Origin: an uncultured Lachnospiraceae bacterium
Lineage (GTDB): Bacteria > Bacillota > Clostridia > Lachnospirales > Lachnospiraceae
Direction of reading: 5' to 3'
Length of the DNA stretch: 64,000 nucleotides
NCBI GenBank assembly: GCA_910577645.1
Contig: CAJTOL010000005.1
Span: 1 to 64,000, forward strand
The notes below the pieces were generated by a model that worked only from the letters and a program-made list of their open reading frames with translations, was not told where the DNA came from and made no database searches. The position numbers were made by a program, and so were the translations under genes. This document shows positions 1 to 8,192 of the stretch, piece after piece (the stretch's first letter is position 1; each line of letters opens with the position of its first letter).

Positions 1-560
1 GGAAAGGCTTATTTCCACGCATTTTAGCGGTTTTCCATCATAATGGGATGCTTCCGTTGGGAGAATAAAATTTGCTGCCAAAAGACGTGACAAAAATTTC
101 TTTGCCGCATCCGTAAACCCCTTCACCAGGTGAAAACGGTCACTGACCTGCTGCAGATGGTGCTTTTGCCAACATCCGCAATCCCGTCTTTCAGCGTCCT
201 TGAAGCAGTGGTGGAGCTTGTATTCAGGGAAACATCCACGATTTTTTCAATCAGGCGTTTTGTCTTTTTCCCTTTCTGTGACAGGAAGTCGAAACGCTCT
301 GCAAAAGTAGTGAATCCACAGTCTGGATTGTCGCAGAAGAATTTTCTGTTTTCAATAACGACTTTTGTTTTTTTGCCCATGATTGGAAGATCCTGAAAAC
401 TTTTTTCGTAACGGCTATGTATTCGCGCCGATTCAGCGCCGCAATAAGGGCATCTGCATATTTTTCTGTTTGAGGCTGCATAAATAATGACTTCATTCCC
501 TATTATTTTATGCTCCAGATAATCCAGATTTGGATCAAGCTCCTTGATAAATTCATCCAT
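1..560 (-). pseudogene. ISL3-family transposase remnant, internally deleted and cut by the window edge
   Basis: The intact N-terminal part reads as an IS204/IS1001/IS1096/IS1165-type (ISL3) transposase. It has a zinc-finger-like CPYCGAESARIHSRYEK stretch and a second Cys pair (CDNPDCGFTTF). I chose the ATG at 560 (MDEFIKELDPN) because GGAGTTGATACC precedes it; the upstream in-frame ATG at 617 has no ribosome binding site. After the helix-turn-helix part (VGKSTIC) the frame runs into a stop at 123. Another frame then reads QQVSDRFHLVKGFTDAAKKF, which is a later, conserved piece of the same family. The stretch between these two motifs, which normally carries the first catalytic Asp, is missing, so an internal deletion plus frameshift has inactivated the gene. 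The remainder lies outside the window. Confidence 0.85.
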
Positions 561-665
561 GGTATCAACTCCTGCAAACGCTTTAAAATTTGTGCTTATT
601 ATACCATGTTTTACCATTTGATGAAAGCTTTATTTCAACTAACTTCGGAAAGATTCGGAAAGTTG

Positions 666-696
666 TTGACATTTTACTATCTGATGCGTATATAAT
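666..696 (+). promoter_or_regulatory. Sigma-A-type promoter
   Basis: TTGACA at 666-671 is followed after 17 nt by TATATA (689-694), overlapping TATAAT at 691-696. An AAAGGAG ribosome binding site (710-716) lies just before the ATG at 725. Confidence 0.65.
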
Positions 697-724
697 GGAA
701 ACACGACGAAAGGAGTCCAATATT

Positions 725-1320
725 ATGAAAAAGAACACAAACACCGACAAGAAGAAAATCGCCATTATCAGCGGATTATCCGCATTGTGCATAGCCGTCC
801 TTGCAGGCGCCTACTTCCTGACAAGGGAGCCGGAAAGGGACTTTACTCCCGCCTCCGCAGAGAGCGCCAATGTGACGGATACCTGGAAGGAAAACTCCAA
901 CACGGATACACCCCTTCCTTCTGCCACTCCTGAGAACACACAGACGACAGGCACGCCTTCCGACAATACTCAGGCAGTGGTTTCCGAGGATGAAACGGGT
1001 ACAACCTCCAGTCTTTCCGACAGCAGCACCAAGGATGAGGCTGGTCAGGAAAAACCGGATACGCCTCCCGAAACAAATGATGACCTTACTGATCCCGACA
1101 AACAGCCGGAATATGAACCCTCCGTACCGCAACCCACTAAGGAGCCGACTCCCTCCCCACAGCCAGACACACCTGCAGGCGGAGACAATACGGATGACAG
1201 CCATCCCGGTCAGGTTACGATCCGGTATTCGGATGGGTAACGCCAAGCAGCGTACAACAGGACAATATCGACAGCGACGGTGACATCAACAAGCAGATCG
1301 GCACGATGGGCGGCAATTAA
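725..1320 (+). pseudogene. Single-pass membrane protein of conjugative-element type (DUF6550-like), frameshifted
   Basis: The ORF starts at 725 behind AAAGGAG and encodes a basic N-terminus, one membrane segment (about residues 12-32) and a long Thr/Ser/Pro/Glu-rich extracytoplasmic tail. It stops at 1240. Just before that stop, another frame reads YDPVFGWV and continues as TPSSVQQDNIDSDGDINKQIG, ending at 1320. Such a C-terminus is what I recall from DUF6550-like proteins of clostridial integrative elements, so a single frameshift near 1200-1217 has split the gene. A promoter and ribosome binding site remain. The family assignment is from memory; the frameshift is seen directly. A programmed shift is possible but I see no slippery site. 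The role of the family is unknown. Confidence 0.6.
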
Positions 1321-1615
1321 ATGAATATTGTCAGGCAGGAAAGGCATGGAAACCCCATGTCTTTTCTTCATCAATGACACTGCCAAAGAAGCAGAAAGTA
1401 CAGACAAAAAAGAAGCAAAGCGCAAGAAGAAAAAATGAACGCAAAAAAACCTTACCAATTTTCAGTTGTCATTTCCGAAAATCAGTAAGGTTTTTCTGTT
1501 ATTGAAGTATTTTTTATTCAGTGAGTGATACCTGAAATGTTGCCAAATCGTTGCCAGAGCCTAAACAAATTTGCTTGCAACCCGCATAAATACTAGCTTC
1601 TTAAAGCCCATTTCA
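1321..1615. other. Non-coding remnant between the mobile relic and guaA
   Basis: No convincing gene is present. A short frame at 1346-1438 ends in a Lys/Glu-rich run (EAESTDKKEAKRKKKK) and may be the tail of another element gene, but it has no clear start signal. A bidirectional terminator lies at 1445-1499. The 1500-1615 stretch shows nothing recognisable before the guaA stop. Confidence 0.5.
1445..1499. terminator. Bidirectional rho-independent terminator
   Basis: The arms AAAAACCTTAC (1445-1455) and GTAAGGTTTTT (1485-1495) form an 11-bp stem, extended inside by TTTTC/GAAAA. T-runs follow on both strands, so it can end both the plus-strand relic and guaA. Confidence 0.7.
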
Positions 1616-2908
1616 TCACTCGAACTCAATCGTAGCCGGCGGCTTCGGAGACATATCATAGCATACCCGATTGACATTCTCCACCTCAGTCAAAATACGT
1701 TCCGTAATCTTCTGAAGGATATCCCAATCTACTTTCTCAATGGTAGCGCTCATGGCATCGATGGTGTTGATCGCGCGGATGATCACCATATACTCAAAGG
1801 TTCTTGCGTTGTTTCGGACGCCAACGGACTTAAAATCCGGTACAACGGTGAAATACTGCCATACCTTCTTGTCCAGGCCTGCTTTCTCAAACTCTTCCCG
1901 CAGAATGGCATCTGCCTCTCTTACTGCGGTAAGACGGTCCCTGGTAATGGCGCCTAAGCAGCGAACTCCAAGGCCTGGGCCCGGGAAAGGCTGACGGTAA
2001 ACCATCTTGTGAGGAAGGCCAAGCTCTACGCCACAGGCACGGACTTCGTCCTTAAACAGCTGCTTTAAAGGCTCTACCAGGTCGAACTGCAGATCCTCCG
2101 GCAGACCGCCTACATTGTGATGGGATTTTACCATCTTAGCCGTCTTAGTCCCGCTTTCAATGATATCGGGATAAATGGTTCCCTGGCCTAAAAATTCGAT
2201 GCCGTCCAGCTTTCTGGCTTCTTCTTCAAATACGCGGATAAACTCGCTGCCGATAATCTTCCTCTTCTGCTCCGGATCTGCTACATTCTCCAGTTTAGTC
2301 AAGAAGCGCTCGGTAGCATCTACGTAAATTAAATTGGCGTGAAGCTGGTTTCTGAATACTTCTATTACGCTTTCAGATTCGTTCTTTCTCATAAGGCCAT
2401 GGTTTACATGAACACAAACCAGCTGGTCTCCGATAGCCTTTAATAACAGCGCTGCCACTACAGAGGAGTCTACGCCTCCGGAAAGAGCCAGCAGCACCTT
2501 CTTCTCTCCCACCTGGCGTTTGATTAACTCAACCTGATCCTCAATAAAATTCTTCATATTCCAGTTGGGATCTGCCTGGCAGGTATTAAATACAAACTGA
2601 CGCAGAACCTTTTCATCCGGAAGCTTATCCAACTTTTGATCACATTTTGCAGTGGGGTGATCAACTGCCATCATGGGGATGCCGCAGTCATACAGATCCG
2701 GATGGATCTCTACTGAAGCGCCGTCTACAATGCGGTTTTTGCCGCCGTTTAAAATAATACCTTTTACATTATCAAGCTTTTTTAACTCTTCTGCGGTGAT
2801 GTCATGGGGATGAATCTCGCTGTAAACGCCCATATCTCGGATTTCACGGGCAATTACCGTATTTTCAGTGCTTCCCATGTCCAAAATCACAATCATATCT
2901 TGTTTCAT
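1616..2908 (-). CDS. guaA: GMP synthetase with shortened, triad-less amidotransferase domain
   Basis: This enzyme converts XMP, ATP and an amino donor to GMP in the cytoplasm. The ATP-pyrophosphatase domain is intact, with the P-loop SGGVDSS, GQGTIYPDIIESG, RQPFPGPGLG and the C-terminal dimerisation tail ending KPPATIEFE. At 430 aa it is about 80-90 residues shorter than usual GuaA. The N-terminal class I glutaminase domain begins normally (VILDMGSTEN, GVYSEIHPHD, KGIILNGG) but jumps from LYDCGIPMMAV to the linker before VFNTCQADPNW. The nucleophile elbow (GxCxG) and the His/Glu of HPE are absent. The start at 2908 (MKQDM) is preceded by AGGAG; the longer ORF start at 2953 lacks a site. Glutamine-dependent activity is therefore unlikely in cis. 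It probably uses free ammonia or a separate glutaminase, which is inference. Confidence 0.93.
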   Translation of the reverse strand: MKQDMIVILDMGSTENTVIAREIRDMGVYSEIHPHDITAEELKKLDNVKGIILNGGKNRIVDGASVEIHPDLYDCGIPMMAVDHPTAKCDQKLDKLPDEKVLRQFVFNTCQADPNWNMKNFIEDQVELIKRQVGEKKVLLALSGGVDSSVVAALLLKAIGDQLVCVHVNHGLMRKNESESVIEVFRNQLHANLIYVDATERFLTKLENVADPEQKRKIIGSEFIRVFEEEARKLDGIEFLGQGTIYPDIIESGTKTAKMVKSHHNVGGLPEDLQFDLVEPLKQLFKDEVRACGVELGLPHKMVYRQPFPGPGLGVRCLGAITRDRLTAVREADAILREEFEKAGLDKKVWQYFTVVPDFKSVGVRNNARTFEYMVIIRAINTIDAMSATIEKVDWDILQKITERILTEVENVNRVCYDMSPKPPATIEFE

Positions 2909-3020
2909 GGCTTTTTCTCCTGATTCTTTTGTTTTAGTATGGCTTTTACTCACCTATTATAATATAAATATAAAAAATAGGGAAGAAAAATTTTATCCTG
3001 GAGCGGGAAATTTCTTGTAA

Positions 3021-3056
3021 CAGCTCAGCCTGTTAAATTCCCCACCGGCTGAACTG
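3021..3056. other. Inverted repeat between guaA and the CDF gene
   Basis: CAGCTCAGCC (3021-3030) faces GGCTGAACTG (3047-3056), a 10-bp arm with one mismatch. It lies in the divergent region between guaA and the cation transporter and could be part of the guaA leader. No purine riboswitch core was recognised. Confidence 0.35.
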
Positions 3057-3089
3057 CTGCGATTTCTTTCAGAGAAAAGTAGAAAAAAC

Positions 3090-3118
3090 TTGTTCCTTTT
3101 CCCTCATCATGATAGAAT
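3090..3118 (+). promoter_or_regulatory. Promoter of the CDF transporter gene
   Basis: TTGTTC (3090-3095) and TAGAAT (3113-3118) are spaced by 17 nt. A leader of about 90 nt follows. Inside it, GGG, CTCAG and ACAAG (3123-3141) can pair with CTTGT, CTGAG and CCC (3157-3175), so the leader may be structured. It matches no riboswitch I know well. Confidence 0.5.
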
Positions 3119-3212
3119 AGCAGGGATACCCTCAGTAAACAAGATCACACACGCCCTTGTCCGCTGAGAATACCCATTTTCAAAATACATATTGATTTAG
3201 GAGGTCCTGTTT

Positions 3213-4382
3213 ATGATTCGCTTTTTAGCAAAACGATTAATTGCGGATTATGACAATCCGTCTTCCCCCAAGGTCCGCCAGGCTTACGGTATCCTTTGCG
3301 GAGCAGTGGGGATTTGTTTTAATCTTCTGCTGTTTGCCGGTAAATTTTTTGCCGGGCTTATCAGCAATTCTATTGCCATTACGGCAGATGCCTTCAACAA
3401 TCTTTCCGATGCAGGTTCTTCCGTCATTACCCTTATCGGCTTCCACATGGCCGGGCAGAAGCCGGATCTGCAGCACCCTTTTGGCCACGGACGCATCGAG
3501 TACGTATCCGGGTTGGTGGTGGCCGGGGCAATTCTGATTATGGCTTTTGAGCTGATAAAGACTTCTCTGGAAAAAATCATTCATCCTGAGGCAGTGGATT
3601 TTCAGCCGGTTTCCCTGATAATTTTAGCCGTTTCTATTGGTGTCAAGCTTTATATGTCCAGCTATAACCGGTCTACCGGTGAAAAAATCGACTCTGCCGC
3701 CATGAAGGCCACTGCTTTAGACAGCTTAAGCGACGCTTTATCCACCTCAGTGGTTCTTGTTGCTTCCATTATCGGCCACTTTACTTCCCTGAATATTGAC
3801 GGGTGGTGCGGTATTGCAGTAGGGCTTTTTATTTTCTATGCCGGTTTCCAGGCAGCAAAGGATACTTTAAATCCCCTGTTGGGCCAGGCTCCAAATCCGG
3901 AATTTATCCAAAATATCCGGGACATTACTCTGGCCCATCCGGAAATTTTAGGCATTCATGACATGCTGGTCCACGATTATGGCCCTGGGCGGCAGATGGT
4001 TTCTCTCCACTGCGAGGTTTCTTCCTCCGGAGACATTCTGCTTCTTCATGATGCCATTGATAATATTGAGCGGGAGCTTCGCAGTAAGCTTCACTGTGAC
4101 GCGGTTATTCATATGGATCCCATCCAGGATCAGGATGAGGAAACCGTGAAAATCCACCATGAGGTTCTTGAACTGATCCACAAAATCAACCCCCTTATCT
4201 CCATTCACGATTTTCGCATGGTAAAGGGAAATACCCACACGAACCTGATTTTTGATGTAATGATTCCGGTAGACTATCCTACTCCCCCTAAAGTTTTGAC
4301 CAAGCAGATCGAGCTGATGGTTCAGGAGCAGCATCCGGATTTTTATACAGTGATTACAGTGGATCGGGACTATGCCAGATAA
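3213..4382 (+). CDS. Cation diffusion facilitator (CDF) family metal efflux protein
   Basis: This is a proton-coupled divalent cation exporter of the CDF family. Six membrane segments are expected in residues 25-220. Metal-site signatures are present: NSIAITADAFNNLSDAGSS (helix 2), HPFGHGRIEYVSGL (helix 3 region) and AMKATALDSLSDALST (helix 5, the DxxxD pattern). A C-terminal cytoplasmic dimerisation domain follows, with metal-binding His residues (HDMLVHDYGPG, LHCEVSS). At 389 aa it is longer than E. coli FieF (300 aa), with an extra C-terminal stretch. The site AGGAGG lies 8 nt before the ATG. It stands alone on the plus strand with its own promoter. The metal (Mn, Fe, Zn or Co) cannot be settled from sequence. 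Confidence 0.92.
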   Translation: MIRFLAKRLIADYDNPSSPKVRQAYGILCGAVGICFNLLLFAGKFFAGLISNSIAITADAFNNLSDAGSSVITLIGFHMAGQKPDLQHPFGHGRIEYVSGLVVAGAILIMAFELIKTSLEKIIHPEAVDFQPVSLIILAVSIGVKLYMSSYNRSTGEKIDSAAMKATALDSLSDALSTSVVLVASIIGHFTSLNIDGWCGIAVGLFIFYAGFQAAKDTLNPLLGQAPNPEFIQNIRDITLAHPEILGIHDMLVHDYGPGRQMVSLHCEVSSSGDILLLHDAIDNIERELRSKLHCDAVIHMDPIQDQDEETVKIHHEVLELIHKINPLISIHDFRMVKGNTHTNLIFDVMIPVDYPTPPKVLTKQIELMVQEQHPDFYTVITVDRDYAR

Positions 4383-4429
4383 ATTTTCCCTTGACGCTTC
4401 CCTTTCATGTTCCATATGCCAAAGAAGCC

Positions 4430-5101
4430 CTATCTCTTTTGGGCAATCTCCCCCTGGCGCTTGTAAATGGAACCGCTGTCTACGCAGCCCCGAACACAGG
4501 ACAGGGGATATATATTGGATTCCCTTCCGATAACAGTACCGGGATTTAAGACAGAGCCGCACCCTACCTCTACATTATCTCCAATCATGGCGCCGAATTT
4601 TTTCAGTCCGGTTTCCACATCCCCATCGGCTCCGTGTACCTTTATCAGGCATTTGTCTGACTTAACATTGGAGGTAATGGATCCGGCTCCCATATGGGCC
4701 TTAAATCCTAAAATAGAGTCTCCTACATAATTGTAGTGGGGAACCTGAACCTTATTAAAGAGAATTACGTTTTTCAGCTCCGTAGAATTTCCCACTACAG
4801 CTCCCTCTCCTACCAGCACCTTTCCTCTGAGAAATGCACAATGGCGGATTTCTGCTTCAGGCCCAATAACAGCCGGGCCTGTGAGGAAAGCCGTGGGGGC
4901 TACTTTGGCTGTCTTGTGAATCCAAATATTCTCTCCTCTTTTATCATACTCTTCTTCCGGAAGAGACGCCCCCAGTTTTTCTACATACTCTCCTATGCCG
5001 CCAAGAGCCTCCCATGGATAAGTAAACTCTTTTAAGTAGTCTCCAGCCATAGTCTGGCTTAAATCATAGAGCCTGCTGATCTTCATATCTTCTTTTTTCA
5101 T
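4430..5101 (-). CDS. Left-handed beta-helix protein, UDP-GlcNAc pyrophosphorylase-related
   Basis: The 223-aa protein has hexapeptide repeats from about residue 60 to 210 (for example IHKTAKVAPTAFLTGPAVIG, VEVGCGSVLNPGTVIG), the fold of GlmU-type acyltransferases. It lacks the N-terminal nucleotidyltransferase domain of GlmU, so the common label of pyrophosphorylase is doubtful. Acyl transfer to a sugar nucleotide or a scaffolding role are the plausible functions. The ATG at 5101 is preceded by AGGAGG inside a dispersed repeat (5109-5138). The gene runs convergent to the CDF gene. Its substrate cannot be told from the sequence. Confidence 0.75.
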   Translation of the reverse strand: MKKEDMKISRLYDLSQTMAGDYLKEFTYPWEALGGIGEYVEKLGASLPEEEYDKRGENIWIHKTAKVAPTAFLTGPAVIGPEAEIRHCAFLRGKVLVGEGAVVGNSTELKNVILFNKVQVPHYNYVGDSILGFKAHMGAGSITSNVKSDKCLIKVHGADGDVETGLKKFGAMIGDNVEVGCGSVLNPGTVIGRESNIYPLSCVRGCVDSGSIYKRQGEIAQKR

Positions 5102-5108
5102 TATATTT

Positions 5109-5138
5109 CCTCCTAGTATAATAATAAATCGCCCTGCC
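5109..5138 (-). repeat. RBS-linked repeat, copy 1
   Basis: Read on the minus strand this is GGCAGGGCGATT followed by TATTATTATACTAGGAGG. It supplies the ribosome binding site of the beta-helix gene. Similar copies lie at 19769, 20243, 46748 and 61331. Confidence 0.65.
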
Positions 5139-5160
5139 TTCTGGTTTCATTTTTCTCATT

Positions 5161-7173
5161 CTACTTTTTATAATATAGCGCATCCCTGTCAAAAGATTCC
5201 CGCAGAGTATATTGGTTCTGCAGTTTCATCACCCCGCAGGTCCGGCCAGCCACAAATCGTTCCAGCTTTTCCATATATTCCTCAGAGGTAATGCTTCCTT
5301 CCGCCACATAGGTCAGCCCTTTTTCCCAGCTTGCCGTAAGCTCCGGGTTTAAAAGCTGGCGGATAGATGCCCCCACCACATCAAAGATCATTTCACCCAG
5401 CAAAGTAGGAGTGATAACCTGGGTCTTTTTGTTTAAAGCCAGATATTTAATATTCATCAGCTTCTTCAAGATTTCCGCCCGGGTAGCGCTGGTTCCGATG
5501 CCGCTTCCCTTTATTTGCGCCCTCAGATCCTCGTCCTCTATCAGCTGACCGGCATTTTCCATGGCAAGAATCATGGAGCCGGAGGTATATCGCTTGGGAG
5601 GCGAAGTCTCCCCTTCTTTAATTGCCATGGAAAAAAGCTCCAGCTTCATCCCTTTTTTAAGGGTTTTTAAATAATCCAGCAGCTCCGGCAAAACCGTGCT
5701 TTTGGAGCTGTCCCCTTTTTCCTTCTCCGGGTTTCCACTTACTTTTAAATATCCCTCTGATTCTAAAACCCGGAAATTGGCAAAGAAATGCTCTTGATCC
5801 CGCGTCAAATCCAGGCCGTATTTCTGGTAAATAGCAGGGGGGTAAAAGATGCTTAAAAATCTTCTGCAGATTACCTGGTAAACCTTTTCCCCCAGGCCAT
5901 TTAAAGTTTTAAGGGCGCCAAATCCCTGTCCTGTAGGAATAATGGCATAATGATCCGTGATCTGTTTATCATTGGTGTAGCGGGTCTTTCCTATGGTTTT
6001 ATAAGCGTTCCCGGATAATATTTCTCCGGCAAAATCCGCCATGGGACCGTAAGACTTCAGGCCTCCGATGTTTCTTCCGATTTCCTTTGCCACTGCACTG
6101 GAAAGAACTCTGGCATCGGTTCTGGGGTAGGTAACCAGCTTTTTCTCGTACAGTTCCTGAACCAGCTTTAATGTCTCGTCAGGGCTGATTTTAAACATTT
6201 TAGAGCAGTCGTTTTGAAGCTCTGCCAGGTTGTAAAGAAGAGGCGGATTTTTGGTCTCCTTTTTTTTCTCTATAGCAGACAGCACTGCCTCCATAGGCGG
6301 CGGCCCTGTTAAACGGTCTATTAAGGCTTCTGCATCCTTTCTTTCCTTAAAGCCATTTTCTTTATAAAGAGCCGGGGTCTGAAAATACCTGGATCCTTCC
6401 ACGGCCTTCCATTCCCCCTCAAAGCTTAAGCCCTCCCTGTTCTCTTCACCTTCCCCGGAAAGAGCCGGCAAAAAGGTTCCTAAAACCCGGAAAAATGGGG
6501 TCTTTACAAAGTCCCTTATCTCCCGTTCTCTTCTCACTACCATGCCTAAAACGCAGGTCATAACCCGTCCTACTGATACCACTGTATATTTGGTTTTTAA
6601 AAATGCTGACAAGGTCTGACCGTATTTTAAGGTTAATACCCTGGAAAAATTGATTCCCATCAGGTAATCTTCTTTAGCCCGAAGATAGGCGGAAGCAGAC
6701 AGGTTGTCATATTCTGACAGATCCTTTGCCTCCCGGATTCCCCTTAGAATCTCCTCCTCTGTCTGAGAATCGATCCACACCCGTTTTCTCGCCTTGCCCT
6801 TTACCTCTGCCATCTGTTCTACCAGCCGGTAAATATACTCTCCTTCCCGCCCGGAGTCCGTACATACATATATGGTTTCCACATCCTGGCGGTTTAAAAG
6901 GCGGCTTACAATCTGAAATTGCTTCGAAACCCCGTCGATAATTTCATATTTAAATTCCTCCGGGAGAAAAGGCAGGGTCTCCAGGCTCCACCGCTTGTAT
7001 TTCATGTCATAGGCCTCCGGATAGCTCATGGTTACCAGATGGCCCACACACCAGGTTACAATTACCTTTTCCGATTCAATATAGCCGTCTCCCCTTCGGC
7101 CTCCGGCCTTCAGCGCACTTGCAAATTCCTGGGCAACGCTGGGTTTTTCCGCTATAAAAAGGGATTTTCCCAT
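5161..7173 (-). CDS. topB: DNA topoisomerase III
   Basis: This is a type IA topoisomerase that decatenates and relaxes negatively supercoiled DNA. The N-terminal TOPRIM domain is clear (LFIAEKPSVAQEFA; the acidic TDSGREGEYIYR motif near residue 110). The active-site Tyr lies in VTYPRTDARVL near residue 350. The domain KGSGIGTSATRAEILKKL is typical of TopB. At 670 aa it is close to other Gram-positive TopB proteins and lacks the C-terminal zinc fingers of TopA, which is encoded separately at 58 kb. The gene follows the exporter gene by 11 nt, so the two are probably cotranscribed. Confidence 0.95.
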   Translation of the reverse strand: MGKSLFIAEKPSVAQEFASALKAGGRRGDGYIESEKVIVTWCVGHLVTMSYPEAYDMKYKRWSLETLPFLPEEFKYEIIDGVSKQFQIVSRLLNRQDVETIYVCTDSGREGEYIYRLVEQMAEVKGKARKRVWIDSQTEEEILRGIREAKDLSEYDNLSASAYLRAKEDYLMGINFSRVLTLKYGQTLSAFLKTKYTVVSVGRVMTCVLGMVVRREREIRDFVKTPFFRVLGTFLPALSGEGEENREGLSFEGEWKAVEGSRYFQTPALYKENGFKERKDAEALIDRLTGPPPMEAVLSAIEKKKETKNPPLLYNLAELQNDCSKMFKISPDETLKLVQELYEKKLVTYPRTDARVLSSAVAKEIGRNIGGLKSYGPMADFAGEILSGNAYKTIGKTRYTNDKQITDHYAIIPTGQGFGALKTLNGLGEKVYQVICRRFLSIFYPPAIYQKYGLDLTRDQEHFFANFRVLESEGYLKVSGNPEKEKGDSSKSTVLPELLDYLKTLKKGMKLELFSMAIKEGETSPPKRYTSGSMILAMENAGQLIEDEDLRAQIKGSGIGTSATRAEILKKLMNIKYLALNKKTQVITPTLLGEMIFDVVGASIRQLLNPELTASWEKGLTYVAEGSITSEEYMEKLERFVAGRTCGVMKLQNQYTLRESFDRDALYYKK

Positions 7174-7184
7174 TTTATTCCTCC

Positions 7185-8069
7185 CTATTGTTTCTTCTTC
7201 GGCTTATATTCCGAAATAATCACGGCGCCAAACATCATGGCGCACCCCAGCAGAAGCTTTGCCGTAAGGGGATCTCCTAAAAAAATCACGGAAAATGCCA
7301 GGCCAAATACCGATTCAAAGGATAGCAGAATAGATGAAGTGTTTGGGGTCAGGTACTTCTGTCCTACATTTTGAAGCAGGAATCCAATCATGGTGCTGAA
7401 GATCCCCAGATACAAAAGGCTTAAGATCAGTCCGGTATCCAGGATTCCCAGATCCATTTTCCCCTCCAGCATTGGAGCCAAAACCCATCCTAAAACCGCA
7501 GAGGTAATCATCTGCATGGTGGTAAGTCGTATCGGGCTGTGCTCCTCTGTATATCGGTCAATAAATACAATATGTACAGCAAAGAAAACCCCACAGATTA
7601 ATGTAAGGAGGTCCCCTAAGTTAATGCCCAGATCTCCTTCCAGAGACAAAAGCGCCAGTCCGATTACTGCCAGCACCGCTGCCAGGATATTTTTTCCCAG
7701 CGGTTTTTTTCCGTTAAAAACCCAATGGAGGAACGGGACAATCATCACATACAAGGTGGTGATAAAGGCGTTTTTGCTGGCTGTGGTGTATTTCAGCCCA
7801 TAGGTCTGGAAAACGTAGCTGGTAAACAGAAATACTCCCAGGATCACGCCGTATCGGATATCCTTTTTCCCCATCCCCTTATTCTGAGGCCAGAATACCC
7901 CCAGCATACAAAGAGCGGCTACCGTAAAGCGCAGAGCCAAAAGGTAGCAGGGGGAAATCAGATCTACAGAATTTTTCATTACAACAAATGAACTCCCCCA
8001 GATAATCGTGGTGAGAATCAAACCGGCCCCGGCCAGTATTTTTGTTGTCTTTCCTTTGTTACTACTCAT
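7185..8069 (-). CDS. EamA/DMT-family transporter
   Basis: The protein has about ten hydrophobic helices and two EamA repeats. The first starts at TTIIWGSSFVVMK. The second ends with SVFGLAFSVIFLGDPLTAKLLLG, the usual signature of drug/metabolite exporters. I chose the ATG at 8069 (MSSNKGK), with GGAGG five nt upstream, over the ORF start at 8117. The protein is then 294 aa, normal for the family. It sits between galM and topB. The substrate (amino acid, nucleotide-type metabolite or drug) cannot be told. Confidence 0.85.
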   Translation of the reverse strand: MSSNKGKTTKILAGAGLILTTIIWGSSFVVMKNSVDLISPCYLLALRFTVAALCMLGVFWPQNKGMGKKDIRYGVILGVFLFTSYVFQTYGLKYTTASKNAFITTLYVMIVPFLHWVFNGKKPLGKNILAAVLAVIGLALLSLEGDLGINLGDLLTLICGVFFAVHIVFIDRYTEEHSPIRLTTMQMITSAVLGWVLAPMLEGKMDLGILDTGLILSLLYLGIFSTMIGFLLQNVGQKYLTPNTSSILLSFESVFGLAFSVIFLGDPLTAKLLLGCAMMFGAVIISEYKPKKKQ

Positions 8070-8107
8070 TATTTCCTCCATTCTGCAACTAAAAAGCAAA
8101 AAGGGAA

Positions 8108-8171
8108 GCTGCCGCAAAATGAATCTCAGGCTCTTTGCTTCCTTGCCTTTTCATCTCATCTTTGCGGCAGC
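8108..8171. repeat. TGCCGCAAAATGAA inverted repeat, copy 1 (terminator-like)
   Basis: GCTGCCGCAAA (8108-8118) pairs perfectly with TTTGCGGCAGC (8161-8171). It lies between galM and the DMT gene. On the minus strand a T-rich stretch follows, so it may terminate galM transcription. The arm continues AATGAATCTCAGGCTCTTT, resembling the copy at 56987. Confidence 0.6.
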
Positions 8172-8192
8172 CCCTCCATCTATATCCGGTAA

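Noticed and set aside
776..1246. 156-codon minus-strand frame opposite the element gene
   Set aside because: It is a shadow of the Thr/Pro-rich tail; composition is Arg/Cys-rich and there is no ribosome binding site.
2953..3212. Possible purine riboswitch before guaA
   Set aside because: I found an inverted repeat but none of the conserved junction sequences of purine or PRPP-type riboswitches.
3948..4562. 204-codon minus-strand frame opposite the CDF gene
   Set aside because: It overlaps both the CDF gene and the beta-helix gene, which have clear family motifs.
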